Part shown: in pieces, positions 53,732 to 62,312 of the stretch
Position numbering within the stretch: position 1 is the stretch's first letter
How the letters are laid out: every line of letters begins with the position of its first letter
NCBI GenBank assembly: GCA_947464185.1
Contig: CANHVY010000011.1
Coordinates: 1-64,000 of the forward strand
Source: Burkholderiales bacterium
GTDB lineage: Bacteria; Pseudomonadota; Gammaproteobacteria; Burkholderiales; Burkholderiaceae_C
Length of the DNA: 64,000 nt
Direction of reading: 5' to 3'
The notes under the pieces: model-generated
Databases searched by the model: none
Seen by the model: the letters and a program-made list of their open reading frames with translations, nothing else
Told to the model about the DNA's origin: nothing
Made by a program: the position numbers and the translations under genes

Positions 53732-54910
53732 TCACTTTTGTTCCCGGACCTTGGTGGCGACCCAAAGCGCGGCGAGAAGCGGAAACACCAGCGCCGCAAC
53801 GACGGCGCGGCTGCCGAACGCGTCCACCGCATAGCCTACAAGCACAGTCGCAGGCGGTGTCAGTGTCAGGGCCAGGCCCGATGCCGCGCCAAGCACGCCG
53901 CCGCGCCGGCCCGGTGGAGCGCATCGCTGCAGGTGCGTGCTGATGAGTGGCGAGATCGCGCCGGCGCCGACTCCCGCCGCAAAGGCGCCCGCCAGCAGCA
54001 TCCACCATCCGGGCCAGGCCGCGATGGCGATCACCGCCGCGGCGATCAGCGCCGTGGCCGCGCGCGAAGTGCCTTGCAGGCCCAGTCGTTCGCCGAGCAA
54101 CAGGTAGAGCAAAGCACCGATGACGCCACCCGCGCCAGCACAACCGAGCACGAGGCCCAGCGCATCGGCCTGGCGGCCCAGCGCGCCCACCATCACGGGC
54201 AGGATCACGTCGTCGAGGCACTGGAACACCGCGACCAAGGTGCTGGCCAGCAGCACCAGCGCGAGCACGCTGCGCTGGCCCAGGATGAAGCGCACGCCAG
54301 CGAAGGCGTCGATGCGGGCTGCCGGTGCTTTCGCCGGGGTACTGGGGATGAAAATGCCGCACAACACGGCCGCCAGGGTCGCCAGTGCGACCACGACCCA
54401 CAGCGTGGTCTCGATGCCGTGCCACGCGATCAGCAGCCCGGCGAGCGGCGCGCCCGCGATGGCGGCTGCGCCGTCGATAAGGTCATCGGTGGCATTCACC
54501 TTTTCCAGCGGCACGCCTGCCGCCTGGGCCAAGTCGGGCAGGCACGTGTCGGTGGCCGCCGCGGTGGCGCCATCGGGCAACTGTGCCAGCAGCACCAGAC
54601 CCAGGATCAGCGGCAGCGTCAGTGCTGGCGAATCGCTCCCGAACGCCAGCGCCGCCACCGGCAGCGCGCTCAGCAGGATGCACGCTACGGACAGCGCCCG
54701 GGGCCCGAAACAGTCGACCAGGGCGCCGCCATACAGGCTGCTCGCGACGAAGGCGGCGGCGCCGACCGCGCCCAGGAGGCCGAGGTCGGCAGCGCCGTCG
54801 CCGCGCTGCATCACCAGCCAGATCAGGGCCACGCCGGCAAGCCCCTCGGCCAGCCGACCCAGGGCACCGGCCGCGATGACGCCGAACAGCCGCTGTTGCG
54901 CAGGGTTCAT
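53732..54910 (-). CDS. MFS transporter (putative exporter)
   Basis: This 392-residue inner-membrane protein with about twelve hydrophobic segments shows MFS features, including the short basic loop 2-3 region (SLYGGALVDCFGPRALS) and a similar loop in the second half. It resembles the enterobactin/macrolide-exporter-like MFS_3 group by appearance, so drug or siderophore export is a guess. The start ATG 54910 (MNPAQQRLFGVIAAG) fits the family; upstream sequence in the frame is arginine-rich and unlike it. It follows the DUF2147 gene by 43 bp. Confidence 0.82.
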   Translation of the reverse strand: MNPAQQRLFGVIAAGALGRLAEGLAGVALIWLVMQRGDGAADLGLLGAVGAAAFVASSLYGGALVDCFGPRALSVACILLSALPVAALAFGSDSPALTLPLILGLVLLAQLPDGATAAATDTCLPDLAQAAGVPLEKVNATDDLIDGAAAIAGAPLAGLLIAWHGIETTLWVVVALATLAAVLCGIFIPSTPAKAPAARIDAFAGVRFILGQRSVLALVLLASTLVAVFQCLDDVILPVMVGALGRQADALGLVLGCAGAGGVIGALLYLLLGERLGLQGTSRAATALIAAAVIAIAAWPGWWMLLAGAFAAGVGAGAISPLISTHLQRCAPPGRRGGVLGAASGLALTLTPPATVLVGYAVDAFGSRAVVAALVFPLLAALWVATKVREQK

Positions 54911-54953
54911 GTGAAGACTCCGGTGGGCCTGGTCTGCTGATCGGGCGTGGGTT

Positions 54954-55448
54954 TCAAGACGGCGCGGCGCAACCCTGCGCCGGGCCCAAGTGCCGCTCCA
55001 ATGTCTCGCGCGACGACAGCAGCCCGCTGCCGACCTGCAGTTCCAGCCGGTCCGGCCCGACTCGGCGCAGGCTGCCGCTGTAGCGGCCGCCGGTGGCCGG
55101 GTCGAAGACCTGGCCCCGGACCCAGCGGTCCGGGGCCCCAGCCACGAAGCCCGAGAACACCTGCGCGCCACACGCGGCTTGCGCCGCCCGGTCGCCGCGC
55201 TGCGCCGGCGGCAGACCGCGCAGGACGCCGCACAGCGCGGCGTCGCAAGAGGCCAGCATGACGACGCTGCCGTCGTCGACGAAGCGCCACAGGCCCTCGA
55301 TGGGCGCCGCGGAAACTGGTGCGGCTGGCGCAGCCCGCAGGCCCTGGGCGATGCCCGGCAGGCTGGCGAAGACGCCGAAGGTCAGGATCAACGCCTTGGC
55401 CGAGGGCCGACACAGCCGGCGTTGGCGAGTCGGTTGAATGTCGGGCAT
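54954..55448 (-). CDS. DUF2147-family exported protein
   Basis: This 164-residue protein has a basic N-region and hydrophobic core (ALILTFGVFASLPGIAQGL), hence is exported. The mature part matches the DUF2147 layout: PIEGLWRFVDDGSVVMLASCDAALCGVL, then WVRGQVFDPATGGRYSGSLRRV and LELQVG near the end. Two cysteines in SCDAALCG may form a disulfide. DUF2147 proteins are calycin-like and their role is unknown. A GTG one codon before the ATG could also start translation. Confidence 0.8.
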   Translation of the reverse strand: MPDIQPTRQRRLCRPSAKALILTFGVFASLPGIAQGLRAAPAAPVSAAPIEGLWRFVDDGSVVMLASCDAALCGVLRGLPPAQRGDRAAQAACGAQVFSGFVAGAPDRWVRGQVFDPATGGRYSGSLRRVGPDRLELQVGSGLLSSRETLERHLGPAQGCAAPS

Positions 55449-55459
55449 CACAGCCCCCG

Positions 55460-56059
55460 TCAGAAGCGGAACTCGGCGCCCAGCGACACGAGTGTCGCGT
55501 CGGCGGTCCGGCGGTCACCCACGCGATAGCGGTCGACGTTCAGGCTGACGCCGAAGTCGCGGCTGAAGTCGTAGCCCACGTTCACGCCGGCGTAGACGCT
55601 TGCCTTGCGCTCCTTCTTCAGATCGACGGCGCTGCCGCCGTTGCTGCTCAGCACGCGGCCCTCGCTTTGCAACCAGGCCACGCCAATCGGTCCGCCGATG
55701 TACCACCCCGTGCCGTCGTCGCCCAGGTGCAGCTTGCCGGCAATGCCCAGCGTGAAACCCGACGCCTTCAGGCGCAGGTTGGTGGGGCTACCAGCGATGG
55801 TGGTGCGCGAGCGAACCTCGCCCAGCTTCACGAGGCCGGCCTCGGCGCTCCAGGAGGGGTTGAAGCGGTAACCGATGGCCACGGTGCCCGAGCCTGCGCT
55901 GTCGTTCAGGCCCAGGCTCCTCTCGTTGACTTTGGCGCTGCCCAGCTGCGCGCGGCCGTACCAGCCACCGTCGGCGCCCGTGGATTGCGCGTGGGCCGCG
56001 CCGGGCAGCGTCGTGCCGATGACGGCAGCGACGGCAAGCAGGTTGTGGATCTTCTTCAT
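55460..56059 (-). CDS. Small outer-membrane beta-barrel protein
   Basis: This 199-residue protein starts MKKIHNLLAVAAVIGTTLPG with a signal peptide ending AHA, followed by amphipathic strands (WYGRAQLGSAKVNE; GTVAIGYRFNPSWSAEAGLVKLG; SVYAGVNVGYDFSRDFGVSLNVD). The C-terminal SLGAEFRF ends in the outer-membrane insertion signal. It is likely an eight-stranded OmpX/OmpA-type barrel. It resembles the barrel at 19410 in size and design, but whether they are paralogues needs alignment. GAGTTCACC before ATG gives a ribosome binding site. The 161 bp toward the efflux gene hold nothing clear. Confidence 0.82.
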   Translation of the reverse strand: MKKIHNLLAVAAVIGTTLPGAAHAQSTGADGGWYGRAQLGSAKVNERSLGLNDSAGSGTVAIGYRFNPSWSAEAGLVKLGEVRSRTTIAGSPTNLRLKASGFTLGIAGKLHLGDDGTGWYIGGPIGVAWLQSEGRVLSSNGGSAVDLKKERKASVYAGVNVGYDFSRDFGVSLNVDRYRVGDRRTADATLVSLGAEFRF

Positions 56060-56220
56060 GGTGAACTCCTCAGCAAGTGAATGGGTTGATCGCCCCGGCA
56101 GGACCAGTGCTGTCCATCCCGCCGCGCCGGGGCTGGCAGCGGGTGGCAGAAAGTTGGAAGGGAACCGCAGCAGGGCGAGCGACCGCCGGCGAACGCAAGG
56201 CGAGCCCTGGCCCTCGCGGC

Positions 56221-57702
56221 TCAGCGCAGCGTGGGCTTTATCGCGGGTCCCGCAGTGCTCATATCGCCGGCCGGCGCTTCCATCAGCGCCAGCGCGCGGT
56301 TGAGGTCCAGCGCAGCCAGGCAGCGGTCGCGCTCGAAGGCGGTGGCCTGCAGGCTGCGCTGCAGGGCCTCGCGCTGCAGCTGCGCCGCCGCGAGCCGGCT
56401 GTCGATGCCCGATGCCAGCCGCTGACGGCCCAGTTCGGCGCTGCGTTCGGCCTGCTCGCGGGCGCGCTGGCTGGCAGCGCTGGCTTCCTCCAGCACGCCC
56501 AGCCGCGCCAGGGCGCCTTCGGTCTCTTCGGCCGCCTGCAACACGCTGCGCTTGAACTCGGCCGCGGCGCCCCCGGCGCGGGCCTGCGCGGCGCGGGCCT
56601 CGGCGGCGCGCTGACCGGCGTCGAACAACGTGGCGGCCAGGTTCAGGCCGATGAACTGCTCGGTCGAGCGTGTCAGCAGGCCGGCGAGCTCGCTGGAGCC
56701 GCCCCGCGTGCGGTCCCGCCGGCGGCTGTCGCCGGCGACTAGCGTGAAGCTGGGCAGGATGGCGGCACGCGCGCTCTCGGTGCCGGCCACGCCGGCGCGC
56801 AGCCGCGCCTCGGCGGCGGCCACGTCCAGGCGCTGGCGCAGCCAGGGCAGCGGCACTTCGCGCGGCAGCGCGGCGGCGTCGATGCGGCAGACGGCGGTGC
56901 TGGTCGCCTCGGCCTGCAGCGGCTTGCTGTCGGCCAGCGGCAGGTCGCCCAGCGTGCGAAGGCGCAGCGGGGCGGCGTCGGCTTCCAGCCGCAGCGGCAC
57001 CAGCTCGGCTTCCTGCGCGGCGATGACGCTGTTCAGCTGCGCCAAGTCGACGTCGCTGCGCAGGCCGGCAGCGCGCAAGCCGGCTTCCAGCACCGCCGTC
57101 TCGCGCAGCGTGGCGAGCAGTGCCTCGGCCAGCCGCAGTTCGACCTGGGCCGAACGCAGGCGCACGACCTCCGCGCGCACGCCGTTGGCCAGCAGCACGC
57201 GGGCGGCGGCCAGGTCGGCCGCGGTGGCGCTGCGCTCGGCGGCCGCCGCGCGGCGGTCCGCCGCAAGGCGGCCGAACAGGTCCAGCTCCCAACGGAAGCC
57301 CAGGCCGGCTTCGCGGCGGTCCAGCCGTGCGCTGCTGCGGCCTTCGCCGTCGCTGCGGCGGGCCTCTTCCTTCACCCGAGAGCCGCCGGCCTGCACGTCG
57401 ACTCGGGGCAGGCGCGAGGCATCGGCGGCGTCGCCGAACGCCTCCAGCTCGCGCAGCCGCGCGCCGATGCGCTCAAGGTCGGGGCTGCCGGCCAGCGCGC
57501 GCTGCACCAGCGCTTCGGCGGTCGGGTCCAGGCGCAGCGCGGCGGGCGGCGGCAGGGTCGTGTCGGTGGCCGCGTTGCTGGCGTTTGCGGCGTGGGCCGC
57601 GGCAAACGCCTGCGGCATCTCGGCCTGCGGCAGGGGCAGCGTGCTGCAGCCTGTGGCCAAGGTCACGGCCGCGACGGCCGCGGCGATCAAGGTCTTGTTC
57701 AT
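56221..57702 (-). CDS. RND efflux outer-membrane factor lipoprotein (NodT/OprM-type)
   Basis: This 493-residue TolC-family channel lipoprotein has signal peptide MNKTLIAAAVAAVTLATGC with lipobox LATGC. Two repeats rich in long Ala/Arg/Glu/Gln helices (for example AAVERSATAADLAAARVLLANGVRAE type segments and AARAQARAGGAAAEFKRSVLQ) form the periplasmic tunnel. It is the last gene of the pump operon, 2 bp after the RND gene. Base composition is very GC-rich and the protein very Ala/Arg-rich. Confidence 0.9.
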   Translation of the reverse strand: MNKTLIAAAVAAVTLATGCSTLPLPQAEMPQAFAAAHAANASNAATDTTLPPPAALRLDPTAEALVQRALAGSPDLERIGARLRELEAFGDAADASRLPRVDVQAGGSRVKEEARRSDGEGRSSARLDRREAGLGFRWELDLFGRLAADRRAAAAERSATAADLAAARVLLANGVRAEVVRLRSAQVELRLAEALLATLRETAVLEAGLRAAGLRSDVDLAQLNSVIAAQEAELVPLRLEADAAPLRLRTLGDLPLADSKPLQAEATSTAVCRIDAAALPREVPLPWLRQRLDVAAAEARLRAGVAGTESARAAILPSFTLVAGDSRRRDRTRGGSSELAGLLTRSTEQFIGLNLAATLFDAGQRAAEARAAQARAGGAAAEFKRSVLQAAEETEGALARLGVLEEASAASQRAREQAERSAELGRQRLASGIDSRLAAAQLQREALQRSLQATAFERDRCLAALDLNRALALMEAPAGDMSTAGPAIKPTLR

Positions 57703-57704
57703 GT

Positions 57705-60700
57705 TCAGGCTCCTTGCGTCGACAGCCGGCCGGCCCAAGCCTTGGCGCGGTGCTCGAAGCTGTCGATGAGTTGGTAGATCAGCGGCACGAACACCAGGCT
57801 CAGCACGGTGCTGGTGATCAGCCCGCCGATGACGGCGATCGCCATTGGGGCGCGGAAGCCGTCGTCGTTGCCCCAGCCCAGCGCGGCGGGCAGCATGCCG
57901 CCGACCATGGCCAGCGTGGTCATCACGATGGGTCGCATGCGGTCGCGCCCGGCATCCAGGATCGCCTGCAGCCGCTCGGCGCCGGCCCTGCGCGCCTCGA
58001 CAATGAAGTCCACCAGCAGGATGGAGTTCTTGCCGACGATGCCGAACAGCATCAAGAGGCCGATGACGGTGGACAGGTTCAGCGAATGCCCCGTCATCAG
58101 CAGTGCCGCGGCAGCCCCGCTCAGCGACAGCGGCAGCGCCACCATGATGGTCAGCGGCTGCAGCCAGTCGTCGAAGAGCAGTACCAGCACCGCGTACACC
58201 GCGACCAAGCCGGCCAATGCCGCGATGGCGAACTGGATGAACATCTCCTCCATGTACTCGGCCTCGCCGTAGGCGGCCTGGCGCACATCGGCCGGCAGCG
58301 CCTGGAACGCGGGCAGGGCCTGCACCGCCTCCATCGCCTGGCCGAGCGTGGCGCCGCCCACCAGGTTGGCTTGCAGCTGGATCTGGCGCTCGCGGTTCAG
58401 CCGGCTCAGCGACGAAGGCACGCTGTTCGTCTCGAAGGCCGCGATGGCGCCCAGGGCCACGGTGCCGCCGCTGGCGGTGGCCACCGGCAACTGGCGCAGC
58501 TGCTCCAGGCCCAGCGCCGGGCCGCCGGCCAGGCGGGCGCGCAGCACGAGTTGGCGGCCGTCCACCGGCACGCGGGTCAGCGCGCTGTCGATGTCCGACA
58601 GTGTGGCCAGGCGCAGCGCGTCGGCCACCACCAAGGTGCTGACGCCCAGGCGCGCGGCCTCGTCGGGCAGCAGGCGCACGTCGATGGTGGTGACGCGCGC
58701 GCCCTGCGAGAGCTCGACGTCGGTCAGCATCGGCAGCTGGCGGGCTTCGGCGAGTAGCCGGTCCATCGCGGCTTCCAGCTTCGCCGGGTCGCGCGAGACG
58801 AAGCTGAAGTTCACCTCCTTGGCGCCGTCGCCCAGCAGCAGCGTGGTCTTCAGGTCGGGCACGCGCGCGAGCCGTTCACGCACTTGCGTTTCGAGCTCGG
58901 CCTGCGGCAGCACGCGCTCGCCCAGTGGCGGCAGCATGATCAAGAGGCCGCCCAGCGCGGCCTGGCCGCGGTCGTAGGCGAAGACGCCCTTCACGTCGGG
59001 CACGCCGTGCAGTTCGCGGCGCAGCGCCTCGGCGGCGCGCACGCCGTCGGCCAGCGTCGCGCCCGGCGGCAGCTCGTACTGCGCAAGCAGAGACACGGGC
59101 TTGGTCTTGGGCAGGAAGCCGCTGGGCAGCTGGCCCAGCAACAGCAAGGTAGCAACCAGCACGCCGGCGCCCGCGGCCAGGGTCTTGCCCGGGTGGGCCA
59201 GCACCCAGTTCAAGAGACGCAGGTAGAGCGCCTCGCTGCGGCCCGGGCCCTGGTGGTGGCCCGGCGCGGCCGGCTTCAACCACCAGGCGCACATCATTGG
59301 CGTCACCAGCCGCGCCACGACCAGCGACGAGATCACCGCAAAGCTGGTCGTCAGGCCGAACTCGGTAAAGTATTTGCCGACCACGCCACCGATGAAGCTG
59401 ACCGGCAGGAACACCGCGACGATGGTGGCGGTGATGGCGATGACCGCCAGCCCCAGCGAGTCGGCGCCCACCGAGGCCGCCACGCGCGGCGGGTCGCCGG
59501 CCTGGATGCGGCGCTCGATGTTCTCGATCTCGACAATGGCGTCATCGACCAGGATGCCGATGACGAGGATCAGCGCCAACAGCGTGACCGCGTCGAGCTG
59601 GAAGCCCTTCAGGTGCATGACCAGGAAGGTGGGCAGCAGCGACAGCGGGATGGCAGCGGCAGCGATCCAGGTGGCGCGCGCATTGCGCAGGAAGAACCAG
59701 ATCACCAGCACGGTGAGCAGCGCGCCTTCGAGCAGCATGTCGCGCGCACCGGCGAAGTTCAGGCGCGTCGCCTGCACGCCGTCATAGAACAGCTCGAAGC
59801 GCAGGCTGGGCTGTGCCGCCTCGATGTCCTTCAGCGTCTTGGCCACGGCGTCGGCGAGTGCGATCTCGCTGGCGCCGCGCTTCTTGAAGATCTCCAGCGC
59901 CACGCCGGGCTCGCCGTCGAGCAGCGCGTAACCCCGCGGCTCGGACGCCACGTCGACGACGCGGCCCAGCTCGCCCAGCGTGATGTTGCGGCCGTTGGCT
60001 AGGCTCAGCGGGCGGCGCGACAGTTGCTCGGCGTTGGCGCTGGCGCCCATCACGCGCACCGGCAGCCGCTGGCCGGCGGCGTTGCTGGCCGCGCCGGCGG
60101 GCAGGTTGGCCTCCAGGCCGCGCAACTGGCCCAGCACCTCGGCCACCGTCAGGCCGGCGGCGGCCATGCGCGCGGGGTCGAGTTCCAGGCGCAGTTCGCG
60201 CACCGTGCCGCCCACGCGCTTGACCTGCTGCACACCTTTCACGCCCAGCAGCTTAGGCCCGATGTCTTCGTCGACGAGGCGGCTGAGCTCGGCGTTGTCC
60301 AGCGTGTCGCTGCGCAGCATGTAGCGCTGCAGCGCGCCGCCGGTGACGTCGACGCGCGTCACCACCGGCTCGCCAATGCTCTGCGGCAGCTCGGGCCGCA
60401 CCAGCGCGACGGCGTCACGCACGTCGCTGGCGGCGCGGTCGATGTCGGCGTCGAGCTGGAACTCGGCCACGAGTTGCACGTCGCCGTGGGCGATGGTGGT
60501 GGTGAGGTGCTTGACGCCGGCGATGCCGGCCACGGCTTCCTCGAGCCGACGCGCGACGTTGGTTTCCAGTTCGTTGGAAGAGGCCCCGGGCTGCGAGACG
60601 TTGACGGCGATGACCGGCAGGTCCACACGCGGGTTGCCGGCGATCGGCAGCTTCCAGTAGGCCACCAGGCCGGCCAGCGTCAGCAGCACGAACAGCAGGA

Positions 60701-60749
60701 TGACGGGCGTTGGGTGGTTGATCGCCCAGGTGGAGATCTTGAGGTTCAC
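57705..60749 (-). CDS. RND-family multidrug efflux permease (HAE-1 type)
   Basis: This 1014-residue inner-membrane proton-driven pump has twelve transmembrane segments in two homologous halves and large periplasmic loops. The proton relay is conserved: Asp402-Asp403 in GILVDDAIVEIEN and the partner lysine in FGIVGKNSILLVDFI of TM10. The N-terminal TWAINHPTPVILLF opening and the type of periplasmic segments fit HAE-1/MexF-like drug pumps rather than heavy-metal CzcA pumps, which have a different TM4 motif. Start ATG overlaps the adaptor stop by 4 bp. Confidence 0.93.
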   Translation of the reverse strand: MNLKISTWAINHPTPVILLFVLLTLAGLVAYWKLPIAGNPRVDLPVIAVNVSQPGASSNELETNVARRLEEAVAGIAGVKHLTTTIAHGDVQLVAEFQLDADIDRAASDVRDAVALVRPELPQSIGEPVVTRVDVTGGALQRYMLRSDTLDNAELSRLVDEDIGPKLLGVKGVQQVKRVGGTVRELRLELDPARMAAAGLTVAEVLGQLRGLEANLPAGAASNAAGQRLPVRVMGASANAEQLSRRPLSLANGRNITLGELGRVVDVASEPRGYALLDGEPGVALEIFKKRGASEIALADAVAKTLKDIEAAQPSLRFELFYDGVQATRLNFAGARDMLLEGALLTVLVIWFFLRNARATWIAAAAIPLSLLPTFLVMHLKGFQLDAVTLLALILVIGILVDDAIVEIENIERRIQAGDPPRVAASVGADSLGLAVIAITATIVAVFLPVSFIGGVVGKYFTEFGLTTSFAVISSLVVARLVTPMMCAWWLKPAAPGHHQGPGRSEALYLRLLNWVLAHPGKTLAAGAGVLVATLLLLGQLPSGFLPKTKPVSLLAQYELPPGATLADGVRAAEALRRELHGVPDVKGVFAYDRGQAALGGLLIMLPPLGERVLPQAELETQVRERLARVPDLKTTLLLGDGAKEVNFSFVSRDPAKLEAAMDRLLAEARQLPMLTDVELSQGARVTTIDVRLLPDEAARLGVSTLVVADALRLATLSDIDSALTRVPVDGRQLVLRARLAGGPALGLEQLRQLPVATASGGTVALGAIAAFETNSVPSSLSRLNRERQIQLQANLVGGATLGQAMEAVQALPAFQALPADVRQAAYGEAEYMEEMFIQFAIAALAGLVAVYAVLVLLFDDWLQPLTIMVALPLSLSGAAAALLMTGHSLNLSTVIGLLMLFGIVGKNSILLVDFIVEARRAGAERLQAILDAGRDRMRPIVMTTLAMVGGMLPAALGWGNDDGFRAPMAIAVIGGLITSTVLSLVFVPLIYQLIDSFEHRAKAWAGRLSTQGA

Positions 60750-62083
60750 TTCGCGGCTCCTGGGTTGGCGGCGGGGGTGGCGCTGATGGCACCGGCAGCG
60801 GCCAGCCGGGTGCTGCCGGCCGCGTTGGGGGACATGGCCGCGGGCGCAGTGCCGGCCCCGGACTGCACCGGCTCGATCCGCTGGCCGGGGCTCAGCAGCG
60901 CTGCGGCGGCGCGCACGACGGTCTCGCCGCCGGCCAGGCCCTCGGTCACGACGCTGCCGCCGCCGGACAGCGCGACGCGGCGCTTGGCCACATGGCCGGT
61001 CCCGTCGACAACGTAGACCCAGGGCTCGGGGTCGAACTGCAGCGCGCTGGCCGGCAGGTGCACGCCCATGAGCGCGGCACCTTGCACGACGGCCGTCGCG
61101 GCGCTGCCCAGCAGCGGGGTCGCCTGAACGCCGGCCGTCGACAAGGCCACGCGTACGCGGCCGCGGCGGCTGTCGTCGGCCAATGCGGTGTCGATGGCAC
61201 GTACGCGACCGGCCACTCGCTGCGGTGCAGCGCCGCTGCTGGTGGCGAGCAGCACTTCCACGGCGTCGCCCACGCGCAGGCCTGTGAGCCGGCTGCTGTC
61301 GACGAAGGCGTCGAACTCACGGTCGCCGGCGCGTGCAAGTCGGAACAGCGGGCCGGCGGCGGCGTCGACAATGGTGCCGACGTCGACGCGGCGCTCGCTG
61401 ACGATTCCGGCCACCGGCGCGCGCAGCAGGCCGTCGCCCTCGCGCTCGCTGGCCAGCCGCAGCGCGGCCTCGGCGGCGGCCAGCTCGGCTTGCGCCGCAG
61501 CCAGCGCCTGGGCTGCGGCCTCGTGCTCGGCCTGCGCTTGTTCCAGCGCCGTGCGTCGTGCGCGCGCGTCCAGTTCGCTCACCGCGCCCGAGCCGGCCAC
61601 GCTGGCATAGCGGCGCGCCTCGTCGTCGGCGCTGCGCAGGCGCGACTCGGCCTGCGCCACCTGTGCCTGTGCGACCGCCTGCTGGGCCGCGGCGCGGTGG
61701 CGCGCCTGCCGGGCTTGCTGCAGCTCGGCGCGTAGGCCGCGGGCGTCCAGCTGCACCAGCGGCTGGCCGGCGGTGACGGCTTGGCCGGCGTCAACGAACA
61801 CCCGCTCCACCCGCAGGCCTTCGTGCACGGCGTGGATCATCACCGGCTCACGCGCGACGATGCGACCGGCGAGCTCGAAGCGTGTGGCGGCCTGGGCCGG
61901 CTCGGCCTTCAGCACCTGCACCTTCATGGCGCTGGGGCCTTGCGGCATGGGCGCCGGCTTGTCGGTGCAAGCGGCCACCAGGGCCAGCAAGGCCAAGGAC
62001 GCAGCTGTGGTAACGGCCCGGCCGAGCGCACGGCCGAGGTGGGCGCGGCGTGGCCGCAGGGGTGTCTGGGTCGGAAGGATCAT
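60746..62083 (-). CDS. RND efflux periplasmic adaptor lipoprotein (MFP)
   Basis: This 445-residue adaptor bridges pump and outer-membrane channel. The signal peptide ends with lipobox LVAAC at about residue 39. Lipoyl half-motifs (VDAGQAVTAGQPLVQLDARGL and LLRAPVAGIVSERRVDVGTIV) flank a long coiled-coil hairpin rich in Ala, Gln and Arg. The beta-barrel and membrane-proximal domains follow. A Pro/Ala-rich tail ends the protein. ATG 62083 has AGGAG 8 nt upstream. It is the first gene of the operon and divergent from the sensor kinase. Confidence 0.9.
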   Translation of the reverse strand: MILPTQTPLRPRRAHLGRALGRAVTTAASLALLALVAACTDKPAPMPQGPSAMKVQVLKAEPAQAATRFELAGRIVAREPVMIHAVHEGLRVERVFVDAGQAVTAGQPLVQLDARGLRAELQQARQARHRAAAQQAVAQAQVAQAESRLRSADDEARRYASVAGSGAVSELDARARRTALEQAQAEHEAAAQALAAAQAELAAAEAALRLASEREGDGLLRAPVAGIVSERRVDVGTIVDAAAGPLFRLARAGDREFDAFVDSSRLTGLRVGDAVEVLLATSSGAAPQRVAGRVRAIDTALADDSRRGRVRVALSTAGVQATPLLGSAATAVVQGAALMGVHLPASALQFDPEPWVYVVDGTGHVAKRRVALSGGGSVVTEGLAGGETVVRAAAALLSPGQRIEPVQSGAGTAPAAMSPNAAGSTRLAAAGAISATPAANPGAAK

Positions 62084-62173
62084 GTCTTTCTCCTGCAGCG
62101 GGCCTTGTTCAGCGATGCAGGGACTGTAGAAATCGGGATGGCACAGCGCATGAGACCGCGGCCCGGCGCAGCA

Positions 62174-62230
62174 GGTCCGCGGTCCCACTCGGCGACACGG
62201 CCGGTCCCGGCGCAGGTAGGACCCAGGTCC
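62174..62230. promoter_or_regulatory. Cluster of GGTCC/GGACC half-sites between efflux operon and kinase genes
   Basis: GGTCC begins at 62174, 62181, 62203 and 62226, and GGACC at 62219. The last two form GGACC-CA-GGTCC, a palindrome. Spacings of 22-23 bp between units (62181, 62203, 62226) place them on the same helix face at two turns. This is a plausible binding region for the adjacent LuxR-type regulator; not proven, since the area is GC-rich. Confidence 0.4.
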
Positions 62231-62312
62231 CAGGTGGCGCCTGCGCGCCGGCCGGCGCAGCGCTAAGCTGTAGCGCAATCCCTGTTGCCCGCCAGCCAGA
62301 TTGACCAACCGT